A stretch of DNA of 64,000 nt from Oasisia sp. SBJ-2009. Lineage: Eukaryota; Annelida; Polychaeta; Sabellida; Siboglinidae. Both the position numbers and the translations under genes were made by a program. The stretch is from contig OZ024854.1 in NCBI GenBank assembly GCA_964017155.1, positions 54,785,441 through 54,849,440 on the forward strand, written 5' to 3'. Position 1 is the stretch's first letter; each line of letters starts with the position of its first letter. The notes beneath the pieces were generated by a model. The model was not told the origin of the DNA. It saw only the letters and a program-made list of their open reading frames with translations, and did no database searches. This document shows, in pieces, positions 1-11,690 of the stretch.

Positions 1-1189
1 CTTGATCTCTTCTGCTCATAAGAGTCTGTAGCTCCTGGTCGTTGGGGTCGAACCAGTCCTGGTGTTTTCTGTCCGGCTTGCCAAGATATGTCTTGGCTGT
101 GTTGTACACAACCTGCTGCAGAGCTGCCCATTCCTCGTCTGGTGTTGAGTTTTCCTTCTCCTCCCAATGGGCGAGAGCACTGTCCATCTCCTGCTCAAAA
201 CTCTCCCTATGGCTGATGGTACTTAGTTTTGCAGTGTTGAGCTTGGTCGGCTTATTTGTCCCTTGCCTGTTGTGCTTTTGTCGTATTCTGAAAGCCACTA
301 TTGATCTCAGCATCTGGTGATCGGTCCAGCAGTTTGCTCCACGCATGGCTCGGGTGCTGTGGATGTCCATCTTATCCCGACACCTCGTGATGATGAAGTC
401 GATCATATGCCAGTGTTTGGAACGAGGATGCATCCAGGTGGTCTTGCGTTCATCCTTCTGCTTGAACATGGTGTTCGTCACTATCAGTTCGAACTCAGAG
501 CACAGAGCCAGTAGAAGTTCGCCATTGGAGTTGCATTTCCCAATCCCATGTTTGCCCATGACCAAGGGCCACTTGTCATTGTCTCTTCCTATCCTCGCAT
601 TGAAGTCTCCTATCAGCAGTAGCTTATCGGTATGAGGGATGCCCCTGAGCACACTTGTGAGCTGGTTGTAGAAGGCCTCCTTGTTTTCGTCTGGGTTTGT
701 CATTGTCGGAGCATACACGTTGATAATTGTAGCAAAGTTGTCCTTGCTCAGAGGTAGTCTCATCGTCATGATTCTGTCACTTACTGGCCGTGGCATTTCT
801 GTCAGCTTTGTGATGATATCCTTTTTGATAGCAAAGCCCACTCCGGCCTCCCTTCTTTCTCCTTCGGGTTTGCCACTCCAGAAGAAAGAGTATTCTAAGT
901 CGTCGAGACTACCAGACTCTGAGAACCTTGTTTCACATAGGGCGGCGATGTCGATGTTGTATTTGGCAAGTTCCATTGCTACTAGTGCCGTACGTCTTTC
1001 TGGTCGGTTAGCTCCTTCTCGGTCGAGGAGAGTCCTGACGTTCCATTGTCCAATTGTCAGTAGTTGTCTTCTTTGTCTTCTTCTTCCTAGCTGATTTTCC
1101 ACTGTCGACGGAAGATGAGGTCGAGCAGCGCGGTCCTTGGTAACCCGGGCGACGGCCGATCCGGTATCATGTTTCGTGCAGTTGTACAT
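1..1189 (-). CDS. RTE-like non-LTR retrotransposon, endonuclease part of ORF (partial, runs off left edge)
   Basis: Reading the minus strand from the ATG at 1187-1189 gives about 396 codons without a stop up to the window edge. The start was chosen as the first ATG that keeps this frame. Visible apurinic-endonuclease (APE-type) motifs, in order, are QWNVRTLLD, ALCETR, NVYAPT, IGDFNARIG and a final TDH in place of the usual SDH. The segment GANRPERRTALVAMELAKYN resembles the retrotransposon-derived endonuclease region of proteins annotated as craniofacial development protein 2-like (BovB/RTE relatives). The endonuclease nicks target DNA for target-primed reverse transcription. Reverse transcriptase should lie beyond the left edge. 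The frame is undamaged over its whole visible length, so this copy may be young. The clade (RTE) is inferred from motif style, not from a phylogeny. Confidence 0.85.
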   Translation of the reverse strand, partial: MYNCTKHDTGSAVARVTKDRAARPHLPSTVENQLGRRRQRRQLLTIGQWNVRTLLDREGANRPERRTALVAMELAKYNIDIAALCETRFSESGSLDDLEYSFFWSGKPEGERREAGVGFAIKKDIITKLTEMPRPVSDRIMTMRLPLSKDNFATIINVYAPTMTNPDENKEAFYNQLTSVLRGIPHTDKLLLIGDFNARIGRDNDKWPLVMGKHGIGKCNSNGELLLALCSEFELIVTNTMFKQKDERKTTWMHPRSKHWHMIDFIITRCRDKMDIHSTRAMRGANCWTDHQMLRSIVAFRIRQKHNRQGTNKPTKLNTAKLSTISHRESFEQEMDSALAHWEEKENSTPDEEWAALQQVVYNTAKTYLGKPDRKHQDWFDPNDQELQTLMSRRDQ

Positions 1190-1540
1190 TTCATGGAAGC
1201 TGCTAGCAAAAACTTTTGAAGTACCGCTGGCTTTTGCAAGTTACTAGCGACACTCTCTCGGGGAACAAATAGAGGTCTCACACCGGCAAGAACATGTCAA
1301 GACAGGCGCAAACTATTTGTCCCTGCAGTGGCTGGTCGAGAGATGTTGGGAGTTCCATACACCAACCGCCCTTGATGCTGCCACAGTGACATGGTTTTCT
1401 GTTTAGGGTTTGCTCCCTTAGCCTTCGGTTCTGACAAGAACCTATACCACAAGGCAGTGGTTTACAACTCTGCATGGCAGGGGCGTCAAACTCCCTGAGG
1501 TATTGCAATACCTGAGGTACTGCAATACCATGCATACCTC
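1190..1540 (-). mobile_element. 5' leader of the RTE-like element
   Basis: This stretch is upstream of the endonuclease ATG and has a higher GC content than the AT-rich DNA that follows. It is probably the 5' untranslated part of the same retrotransposon. The outer boundary is a guess based on the composition change and on small repeats of the string ACCTCAGGTACTG near 1510-1545. Confidence 0.4.
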
Positions 1541-2990
1541 AGGTACTGTCTACAGCTGAATTATGACCCCAGTTGTTCCAGGGAAATCATAACAGGCTCG
1601 CATCAAAACTGTATTGGATTTACACTTTTTCCAAGCACTCGCAAGCACTGATTTTTCAATGATCTTCACATTTGTGCATGATTATAATTGTCTGAAATAT
1701 GATGGTACCTGAAACAGTTATTTACAACCACACTGTAAAACTGCTTAAACAGTAACAATAACAATTGCAGTGTTTCAGTTGATGTAATTTAGAATTTAGA
1801 AATGTCCTACATCCTCGGCCAGTAAAGCAAGTTTACAGTCTCAACGTTCTGTTTACAACTTGAACATATTTTCAAGGATGGTAGTTTTGCTTTGAGAAAA
1901 ATGTTTTAGTCTTATATGTTAACACCCTTCTAAATACAACATTTAGTACCAACTTACTGAAATTAAGAACAATGCGAAAAATGTTGCAAAATGGTGAACA
2001 AACGTCACAACATAATAATTCATTAACTTTACAGTATCCATGGTCTGACAATTAATGCATAAGACACATGCTTTTTCTTAAACGTTATGTCAATGAAAGC
2101 ATCTTGATAGACAAAGTGTGGGACAGAACAATTAAAGGTTGCACAGAATGACAGTGTTAGCTGTAAAAGGAGTGGCATCTTTAAAAAAGAACAAACAGGC
2201 AGATGTTGAAGTGTCTTTTGAAGTAACACACACCCTGTTATACACAAAGATGCAAATTTCACAGCTGTAGGGTGAATTGTTACTACAACTGTCAATAGAT
2301 TATATTTCAGGAGAAAACATGCATTCTGAGGGTAGCTCCCCCACTAGTAACTCACAAGCTAGTCACCAGATGTGGGTGGGTTCTCTAGATATTCTGAACT
2401 TTAGTCGCGGCACAAAACAAAGCAACTTCTGTGCAATGCAGTCTCAGGTGGAACGTGGGCAGATCTAAATATAGAAGTATGAGAATCACAGATGTAATGG
2501 ATATGATGAATGGGGAGGGGAAAACAACAGCCAGACAAAGGGAAGACTGAATAGAAGGATGTTCACTGGGCTCTTGTCACAGGAAGCTCTGGGAAAAGAC
2601 ATGGAGGATCTGGGGAAGAAGAATCATAGATGGAGAGATAGTTAGAGAGCCAGAGGAGAGAAGGCACAATACGCCAACGTTGTGAAGGAGAAGACGTCAG
2701 CCACTGTCTTCATGGCCTCCATTCATGCACCAGTGGTATCTCAGCCGGTCTAATTATTTCCCTAATTACATGTCATAGTGCGGGGACAATACCTAATGAA
2801 AAACTGACTGCCATTAGGCTGCTGTGGCTGATGCCTGATATTGGTGTCACTTCAAAGGATGTCGAGACAGATTAACCAGAGAGGCAAGCACACAAAGAGA
2901 ACCACTGGTGGCTAAAACCCTGAAAAGTCACTAAGTCAACATTTCCTGCACCAGCTCAGTTGTCTTTCTGAATTACCAGTCTTCCCAACC
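1541..2990. other. Non-coding AT-rich stretch
   Basis: No supported gene. At 2700-2900 there is a repeat-free block with several TAATTA/TAATTATT-type homeodomain cores and balanced composition, which could be regulatory. The rest shows no structure I recognise. Confidence 0.4.
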
Positions 2991-2997
2991 ATTGCTG

Positions 2998-3290
2998 CAA
3001 GGTCAAGGTCACAACCCACATCTTGCCAGTTTCAAGGTCACCATTAGTGTGCATCTGGAGGGTGTCGAAGTAATCAGTCATCGAAATCACATCTAAGTTT
3101 GAAACAATCAGTTTTGACCAAACAGTGTTTGACCAATGCAAACCAGTAGTTTTTACCGAGATGTTTTGACCAATGGACGGTATGCTCCTATATTTGATTG
3201 GAATATTATATTGTCACAACATTTAAATATTTAAAGTCATCACTTTAGTAAGTTCAAGGTCATCAACATTACCTTGCCATGTAAGGTCAT
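2998..3290 (+). promoter_or_regulatory. Cluster of AGGTCA nuclear-receptor half-sites
   Basis: TCAAGGTCA, the extended half-site bound by monomeric receptors of the ERR/NR5A (FTZ-F1) type, occurs at 3003-3011, 3032-3040 and 3254-3262. Further AAGGTCA copies are at 2999-3005 and 3283-3289, the last followed by GGTCACC. All point the same way. The spacing and the surrounding text (GACC/TTTTGACCA strings) also suggest an old degenerate minisatellite, so the sites could be a by-product of that repeat. Confidence 0.3.
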
Positions 3291-3300
3291 GGTCACCAAT

Positions 3301-4860
3301 GTCACCCCTACAGCAGGGACATTTTGATTAATGCGTTTTATAAATAGGGTTCGATCTGCAGTGTTTCATTACTGAGGTTTTGACTGACAGTTTTTACCAT
3401 TGGCTGTTCTGGATACTGAAAGGTCTACTTTATGATGTCTTGATGACAGATCTGAGTGAACCTCATGTGTTTTGATGAGTCTGGATAGATATAGTCACTC
3501 TTTTTATATTTCCACTAGTGGTCAGACGAAGAGATGCATTTAAGAAACATCTAAATAATGACATAAAAGATTCTGTTATTGCTATTTTGACAACCCTCAA
3601 TTATAAAATCATTGTGTCACACTATATCACCAATAAAAACAACTGACATGTACTGGACACATGCCGGCAGACATCTTAATGACAGAATTAAGATAGAATC
3701 TTATGAATGAAATCTATCAAACATGATACGTACGTACGAGCATTAGTTCAGTTGGAATCTGATATGAGAAAAAAAACCAGAATAATAACAGCAACCTAAC
3801 TTGATCACTCCAAGTTAGGTTGCTCGGTAAAGAATGGTCATGGATGCATATCAGTATTCACCTTCTGAAATGAACACTCCAATCATTTCAAGTGAAACAC
3901 ATCACTAATCTGAATCCATTTACGCATACATCACTGAAGGCCTAATTACAGAAAATGAATATGTCTGCAATGTAACTGGGCCTCGACCTCGCATACGCTT
4001 TTGATGCTTCAATAGATCAAAGGCGAGTCACTCATGTGGAACAAGATCAAAGGTGAGGAGGCACTGAGTGGACAGACCCACTGCCCACTGCTGCAGATTA
4101 CCTCCTGGACACATTCATTATTTTCTCAGTCTGGCACCCCATCAATTATGCATGGATAAGGGGGTCAGGGGTTCTTACATGGGTCATAAATCACTGAGGG
4201 AACAAAATATATAGTGACTGAGGCAACAAAATCACATTTTTACATACCACTTGCCTCCCCTAGTTCCTTCAACGAGTTACAATTTGATCACACAACTACA
4301 GCCATTGGGCTTTGTATTAATTGTATTAACTATCAATTTATTGAAACAATTAACAACATTTATATAGATCTAGTCGTAATATGTTTAAGTGTCATTTGAT
4401 TCATCATTCCATCATTCGGTATTGCTAATTTGCCTTTAGTGCAGCACAGAAGTAGTGGTGTTGGTTTTTTTTCCTATCCCCATCACTGGAAAGAAACGGA
4501 AAAAATGCAAGTGACACACCCACTAGTGCCGGTCTACCAGGCATTACAGCACCCTGCCAATGGTTCTTTTAGCATACCAGATGCAGTGTTATTATATGAT
4601 CAAGCACATAGCATGCACAGCAGTGTTGTCATGCATGCATGCACATGTGGGTGTGCACATGTGCATGCATTATGTGGAGTTCTTCACTAACAAAGTGTCT
4701 ACCACTTTGTAAATTTGATGCACAGTGACAGGTAAGCTGACTAGTTTATTCTCATCTACATGTCAATCATTTCCTTTGATCTTTCACCCACCCCACCCCC
4801 CCACCCCCCCACCCTTCTGTACAGCAATGTCCTGCGCACAAAGCACTGACAGACATTCTC
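3301..4860. other. Non-coding stretch with one short perfect hairpin
   Basis: No supported gene. A perfect 13-bp inverted repeat, AGCAACCTAACTT at 3790-3802 and its complement at 3812-3824, has a 9-nt loop. An alternating TGCATGCA/ACATGTG block lies at 4625-4670 and a C/CCA-rich tract at 4785-4815. Confidence 0.4.
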
Positions 4861-5029
4861 TCAGCAAAGCATGAAATTGTGCCATTTCGTTTCTGAATAT
4901 CTTTCTAAAGCAAATACTTTAGGGGAACCCAATGGTTCTGATGAAGACTGAGTTGGTGACAGACTGACTGGTGGAAGGCAGAGTGGACTTAGGGAAGACA
5001 GATTGATGGAAATGAGGGACAGATGGATG

Positions 5030-5031
<2 letters not shown>

Positions 5032-5094
<63 letters not shown>

Positions 5095-5147
5095 ACAGAC
5101 AGACAGACAGACAGACAGACCGACAGACAGACAGACAGACAGACAGG
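5032..5147. repeat. (CCAG)n then (CAGA)n microsatellites
   Basis: About 15 tandem CCAG units switch directly into about 13 CAGA units with one CCGA variant. Long ORFs on both strands here (WLAG and SVCL repeats) are only translations of the repeat. Confidence 0.95.
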
Positions 5148-5208
5148 CATACTGGCCGACATACTGACATACATACTGACTGATTATATTAAAAGATAAA
5201 ACAGACAA

Positions 5209-5392
5209 ATGGATGGATGGATGGATGGATGGATGGATGGATGGATGGATGGATGGATGGATGGATGGATGGATGGACGGACGGACATACCGAAAGACAA
5301 AATGGACGGACGGACATACCGAAAGACAAAATGGACGGACGGACGGACGGACGGACGGACGGACGGACGGACGGACGGACGGACGGACAGAC
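5209..5392. repeat. (GGAT)n and (GGAC)n microsatellites
   Basis: GGAT units at 5210-5275 change to GGAC. A 22-bp spacer containing ATACCGAAAGACAAAATGG occurs twice, and GGAC units then resume at 5333-5392. Each tract is one base away from its neighbour (CCAG/CAGA/GGAT/GGAC), which suggests they arose by stepwise substitution and expansion. Confidence 0.95.
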
Positions 5393-5762
5393 GAATACAT
5401 TAATTACATATGGATTGGCCAGTTTATCTATAATACGAACAAAACAAATATTGATTTACACATGTCCATGATAAATGGTGATACCAGTTTAATCTACACA
5501 GCAGGCAATAGGTGGAAAGTTGACTGGGAACTTTTGATTAGCTGCCAATGTTAAATATTAATGCAGACAGTCTCACTTTGAACTCACGTAGATATGCGCC
5601 CCCGTATGCACGAGGCCCCCCACACAAGTTATAATCAGCACACACAGATGTCACCTCCAGATCACAATACTTAGGACAACACTGACTAATGTTTATGTTG
5701 ACATGCCCCACTGTATTTGCCCCTTAATTGCACCCTGTTATCTGTGTGCTACACCCATGCAG

Positions 5763-5962
5763 GCAGTGACCACTCCCTCCTTGTACTTCTGGACTCTGGA
5801 GGTACATCTCCTCTGTCTGACAGCTCTCTCAAGTCCTTTGCACTGGACGGCTTTGATCTTGTCACTGCCCCCTCTGTGGTCACAGTCCAGGGCTTCATGA
5901 TAACCTCTGGCCCTCTCTCAGTCATGCTGGTTTGTCAGAGCCACTCAACAGCTTCATAACAG
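5763..5962 (+). other. Possible coding exon, function unknown
   Basis: This 200-bp stretch is preceded by a pyrimidine-rich tract ending in ATGCAG and followed by CAG|GTATAC, so it has acceptor-like and donor-like edges. One frame reads LLVLLDSGGTSPLSDSSLKS and continues open almost to the donor, where TAA stands at 5957-5959, three bases before the exon end. Composition is GC-richer than the flanks. The stop means it is either a terminal exon, an exon whose real donor lies earlier, or chance. I recognise no domain. Confidence 0.22.
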
Positions 5963-6540
5963 GTATACCACACTTATTTACACGGATGTTCCATTGTCTG
6001 CCAATTGTCTGACATCTCTGTGTTGATACTTGACACTAATCTGGTCATTATCTTCGTTTTGAGAAAACAACTACTTGTGTTTCATCATTGGGGTTAAAAT
6101 GAAAACTAGTAAAAGAAGTTAGTGTATGTTAAGAATAAAATGTGAATAAAGTCTTAAATATTAGCTGCATATTTGTTAGACAAGTTGTAATGTTAAAGTA
6201 TTTTGTTAAAAAAAGCCATCTCTTCACATGGCTGCATGCATGGCAAACTGTTTATTTAATTGCATACGTGTAACTTGTAGTGTACCTTTTACGTTATTGT
6301 GCCCTGAATGTACCCAATTGTCTACATATTTACATATGATATAACCTTTGTTAGCATACCATGCAATATGGATGGAAATAAAATGTTCTGTTTACTGCTG
6401 CTGGGCACCCGGCAAATGTCAGGGGAGGATGTTCTTCAGTGAAAGAGAATTGTCTGCACTCAGTGACCTTCATACTTTCATGTTACACACAGACACACGT
6501 TTTATGGCGCCGGAGTAACTTTAACAGCTGATCAACTTTC
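5963..6540. other. Non-coding AT-rich stretch
   Basis: No gene, RNA or repeat that I can support. It carries AATAAA at about 6376, but nothing ties it to a transcript. Confidence 0.4.
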
Positions 6541-6830
6541 AGTTGAGGGAGAGGGAGAGGGAGCGGGAGCGGGAGAGGGAGAGGGAGAGGGAGAGGGAGA
6601 GGGAGAGGGAGAGGGAGAGGGAGAGGGAGAGGGAGAGGGAGAGGGAGAGGGAGAGGGAGAGGGAGAGGGAGAGGGAGAGGGAGAGGGAGAGGGAGAGGGA
6701 GAGGGAGAGGGAGAGGGAGAGGGAGAGGGAGAGGGAGAGGGAGAGGGAGAGGGAGAGGGAGAGGGAGAGGGAGAGGGAGAGGGAGAGGGAGAGGGAGAGG
6801 GAGAGGGAGAGGGAGGAGACAGAGAGAGAG

Positions 6831-6900
<70 letters not shown>

Positions 6901-6904
6901 AAGA
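6541..6904. repeat. (GGGAGA)n hexanucleotide and (GA)n tract
   Basis: About 45 nearly perfect GGGAGA units run to about 6815, followed by GA-rich sequence to 6904. The tract is purine on the plus strand throughout. ORFs of 122-170 codons across it (RERERE, LPLPLP, SLSLSL) are artefacts. Confidence 0.97.
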
Positions 6905-6914
6905 CATATTTTAG

Positions 6915-9590
6915 AGGGAATATTAATTTTGAATTAGCCAATTTTGTTAAAATTGTGGTAATTCTAAATTTGCAGAGACAGGCAGATATTTTCATTTATC
7001 CATTCTATGGTGTGAAATGATACAAACACACTTACTGTATGCTGGTTCTGATCTATCTGCTTACCAAGCAGCCAACAGTCTGCACAACTCACCTAAACAA
7101 GAAACAAACAATAATTAAAACATTGGAATAATAAACATCAATCTAATCTAATGTAAACTTTACCCAACACCTGCAACATGATGGTGAACATAACCAGCCT
7201 ACACATAGATTCCCATGCTGTATGTGCAGCCACCTGGTGAATGACTGGGAACTATCTACAATGTATTGTCTACTTGGTGGCGCTGTCATTCAAGTATTTT
7301 CACACATGCACACATCAGACCACAATTGTGACCACAAGAGTTATAATAATAATTTTATGGAAGTCCACGAATCACAATATTTGAAGAACCAAGTGAGAGT
7401 CACAGTCAATGACCCGTGTGAATGAGAAGATTCACAGGTGACAGAATGAATTAAGTAATGCAGAGATCAGGCTCAAGAGACACAAGATTGCTGTCATTAT
7501 CTTCTTATTATCCCTCAAATCTAATAATAAACAGAACTAGTCATGATCATTTTCCACACTACCTATTACAAGCACATTATCGCTATCAGTATCAAGTGCC
7601 TGGTTCTTCTATACAACATCATCATTATTCATGATCAGCAACTACATTTCATATAGTTTTATTATCTTTTCTAGGTATGAAATTTAATTATAATTAATAA
7701 GATTTAAATGAAACTAACACAATTTGTAATGCTGACATGATTCGTTTAATGTGTAAATTATCATTAAACAATAAAGCATTTTATCTTCTCATTGCAGGTC
7801 TACCATAATTGTGTACTTTACATAATATTATATTTAATATTATATATTTGTCATTACAAAATGTCATGTTTTGTTCACGGTCAATAAAATCAACCATGAA
7901 ATCTACATCTTGCTTCATGAGCAGTGCAATCAGTGTGATTTGACAGAGGCCAATATTTCACTGTGTGACACCAGCTGTGGTCATACTCATCAGGCAGCCA
8001 GGTGGCATCTAAAAGCTGATTGGCTTGTTACATAACTGCCATGTGACCGCGGTGTGATTTCTTTCATTTGACAACTAATAAGATTATGCCTACTTGCCAG
8101 CAAACAATGGTGGATGATTATTAGCTTCTGGAGGTCAGCTTGTCTTCCTGCTCCCAATATCTCTCTTCCATCTACAGTCTAAAATGGCTGAAGATGGATT
8201 TTAATGGATCACCTTCCACCTCGGCACCAAAAACTGAGATTTGTCCCCAGTGAGGGGAGGAAAAGAAAAGAACAAAACAGATAAAAAAACTGGTGATGGA
8301 ACATGGGAAAGGGACTCAAGAATGCTGGGGTGACGGCGACCACAGCAGCAAGCTGGAGGAATCTAGCAAGTTTTTGTGTTGTGTTGGTGTCTTGATAAAC
8401 ACATCCTTGTCCATCTGCTATTGGTTTTTCTGCTTTTATGGTGAAAGTATTAAATCTTGCTTAATTTCCACTTCATGTGAAAGAAGTCATTCATTTGTGT
8501 ATTAACAGTAGAACAGTGTACTCCTGAAGTTACTGGGCTGTGTTTGCTGGTATTGGCAATATAGTCTACATGACCATGTACGGCATTAACTCACACAAAA
8601 TCATGAACAATAAACCAGGACAGCCGCTCTCACCATTATATATTTCCCATCCAATCTCATTCCCACAGACCAAGTAGTTTCTGCTATTTCTCAGTAATGC
8701 AAACACTACTTCACAGTGGTGCCATCTGGAGTGTGGTGCACTACTCAGTTTGTCAACTGTCTCTATCTTTCTCTGATAAATAGAAACGTATAGTTGTTTT
8801 AACACATCCCTAATTCATAGAGCCGAGGCCAGTGGTCCAAAAAAACAATTAAATTTAGGAGAGATAGTCTACGCCGATCTCCCATGTATTTATTTAGTAA
8901 TAATGATTTTAAAGTCACATCATTCTGTTTCTGCTGTCGTGAAGTCAGAAAAACATGCAATGTTTGCCTTTTATAGTTCCTACAACCATGATTACTTTTG
9001 TATAACGTGAATGTCTTTGTGTTTAGCCGATCCATATAACATTACCTCAACATATTTTTCTTTAAATATTTCAGTGAATAGTTTTTGAATAAGGGTATTA
9101 CACATGGAATGAATAATACACGTTTCTAGTAAGACATGAAATAAAATAAAAGAAAGATTAGAACTAGTAACTTTGTCCATGCTAACTGCAGCCAACATAA
9201 AACGTTGCATTGACAAATTTGCCAATTAAAAAACAATTGAAAACCTTAATGCACAAAACACAAACATTCTCCTAAAAACCTTTGTTCTCCGCTAATTGCT
9301 GAAGTTGATGAAAGCGACAGCGGAGTGTCCTATGCTCAGGTCGGCAATAAATTACCACCACAGTCCGGCTATCAATCACTGGAGAGAGTGACAACAATAG
9401 ATGTGCTGATAAATTAGTTGCACTGATAAAAACAGGGAAACCACATGAAATTGATGACTGTCGATATTGCTGGCAGATTGGTTGGCCTACTTGGCCCCCA
9501 CATACCTTGGTGGTAGAAAACAAAGCTGCCGGTTCATTCACAGAAGTCCCCTCCGTCACAGTAAGAATTTTCATCGTAAATTTTCTTGGT
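6915..9590. other. Non-coding stretch
   Basis: No convincing gene. ORFs here are short, lack splice-site or domain support, and are interrupted in neighbouring frames. AT-rich sequence dominates. A slightly GC-richer block at 7970-8250 may be regulatory. Confidence 0.4.
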
Positions 9591-9594
9591 GACA

Positions 9595-9862
9595 GCGCAC
9601 AGTGATTAATGCAGTTCGCGGGACGGTCGCGCTGCGAACAATGGCAACCCTCGAGGTTACGTCAAGATTGGTCCATTTGCTGCGACATCTGGCTCCCGAT
9701 GGCGGATTAATCGTTAATATGACAAGGCTCATTCCCACGGGAGGCGGACTGATGAAATCTAGCAGCCTCAGCGGGCACAATGGGATGTCCCTCCCGCGAT
9801 CTCTTTCTGTCTTCCCCACTCCCAGTACACCTGCTGAGGGAGGAATAAAAATGGTCTCTTGC
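9595..9862. other. Balanced-composition block, possible conserved element
   Basis: About 270 bp with clearly higher GC than the flanks, ending at the CCCT repeat. The plus strand is open (ATLEVTSRLVHLLRHLAPDG) but so is much of the repeat after it, and no splice sites or domain are evident. It contains ATTAATCGTTAAT, a homeodomain-type string. It could be an exon or a conserved non-coding element; I cannot decide. Confidence 0.2.
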
Positions 9863-9864
9863 CC

Positions 9865-10520
9865 TCCTCCCTCCCTCTCTCCCTCTCTCCCTCCCTCTCT
9901 CCCTCTCTCCCTCCCTCTCTCTCTCCCTCCCTCTCTCCCTCCCTCCCTCTCTCCCTCCCTCCCTCTCTCCCTCCCTCCCTCCCTCCCTCCCTCCCTCCCT
10001 CCCTCTCTCCCTCCCTCCCTCCCTCCCTCCCTCTCTCCCTCCCTCCCTCTCTCCCTCTCTCCCTCTCTCCCTCTCTCCCCCTCTCCCTCCCTCTCTCCCT
10101 CTCTCCCTCCCTCTCTCCCTCCCTCCCTCTCTCCCTCCCTCCCTCCCTCTCTCCCTCCCTCTCTCTCTCCCTCCCTCCCTCTCTCCCTCTCTCCCTCCCT
10201 CTCTCCCTCCCTCTCTCCCTCCCTCTCTCCCTCCCTCCCTCCCTCTCTCCCTGTCTCCCTCCCTCCCTCTCTCCCTCCCTCCCTCCCTCCCTCCCTCCCT
10301 CCCTCCCTCCCTCTCTCTCTCCCTCCCTCCCTCCCTCTCTCCCTCTCTCCCTCCCTCACTCCCTCCCTCTCTCCCTCCCTCCCTCCCTCCCTCTCTCCCT
10401 GTCTCCCTCCCTCCCTCTCTCCCTCCCTCCCTCCCTCCCTCTCTCCCTCTCTCCCTCCCTCCCTCCCTCCCTCCCTCCCTCTCTCCCTCTCTCCCTCCCT
10501 CCCTCCCTCCCTCTCTCTTT
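9865..10520. repeat. (CCCT)n/(CCCTCTCT)n pyrimidine tract
   Basis: About 650 bp of CCCT mixed with CTCT units, all pyrimidine on the plus strand except rare G or A interruptions. ORFs of 270-356 codons on both strands across it are purely repeat translation. Confidence 0.97.
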
Positions 10521-10578
10521 GTGGACAATGGTTAATACCCACTTTCCACTCTCCATTTCCCCTCTCTCTGCCTCATAT

Positions 10579-10584
10579 CTCTCT

Positions 10585-10649
<65 letters not shown>
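10579..10649. repeat. (CT)n microsatellite
   Basis: About 33 CT units, separated from the CCCT tract by a short unique spacer. Confidence 0.97.
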
Positions 10650-10652
<3 letters not shown>

Positions 10653-11690
10653 TTTCTGTGCTCCAGATATAATAATCTGCTCTGGAGGAAGCCAAGCCCA
10701 TTTCCCTACCTCCCTCCCTCTGCTCTTTTTGTTCTCCAAATAGATCAATTCAAAAGTAAAACAAAGCAGATGGGACAGAAATCAAGAAAAAACATCTAAC
10801 AGACAGTGAGCAAACAGGCCTAAGTAAGTAACAGTAATAATATTATATTGTGATAATTCTTGTTGTAGTGTTATTTTGTAAATAATTCAGTGTTACATAA
10901 TTTTCTTTGTGCCTTAAAATATCTGGATATTTTCCAATTAGCTTTTGTTTTTTGATTTTACTGATTTACTACACAAAGACTGGGGGCTGTTGGAGGATTT
11001 TCTGCCACTTGAGACAACATTCACTGCAAAGGACTAAAGCCGGCTTAATCTTAATCCAATTAACTCTAATCAAAGTGGCCTGTGAGGCAGTGAAGCATCA
11101 CCCTGTCTCAATGCTTTGTTCTCCCTGTTGCTCTGGAGGTCCCTTCCAGCACTTTAATAAGCATTTGCAGGGTTTCAGGATCAAACATGATACATCCGTG
11201 TTTTATAAAACAGATTTCTGAGTTACACTGTCAAAGTGAAAGAGGAAAGTTGTGTGTGATACTAAATTACTTAAACATATAAAATCACATTGGTAGACTG
11301 TAAGGGCCAAAATCTATATTTGTTCATATAAATCCTTAAAATTCACCATCAACGAATTGGTATATATCACATTTTGCCCTGAAATGCTTAATTTATTTCC
11401 TGTATAGATAGAGATAGATATTATATTATAACGTTAGTGGTCAGCACATTGATCCAGCTAGAATTCCAAATTCAAAATTGAGATTGGATGTAAACTCTGG
11501 TTCCCACCATTGGTGATTTGGTATCCCTTGTGATTACGAAATAATGCAGATTCCATTGCAGTCGTGCACATAAGTGAACCTCTGAGAATGTCAAGCACCC
11601 TATCAGTGACCACATTCATGACTGACTCCACATCAGCAATTCTGACACAACATTGTTTTTGATGCCAATAATGATTCTGCTCATTCATGT
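10650..11690. other. Non-coding AT-rich stretch
   Basis: No supported gene. The last 250 bp before 11690 grade into the 40-bp minisatellite that follows, with recognisable but decayed CCAACCCATCC-like strings. Confidence 0.4.

Noticed and set aside
4861..5554. ORFs with WLAG, DGWM and RTDG repeats
   Set aside because: Tetranucleotide repeats read in different frames.
6483..6995. ORFs of 120-170 codons (LPLPLP, RERERE)
   Set aside because: Translation of a GGGAGA/GA simple repeat.
9571..10743. ORFs of 270-356 codons on both strands (LPPSLP / GREGGRE)
   Set aside because: Translation of a CCCT/CTCT simple repeat.
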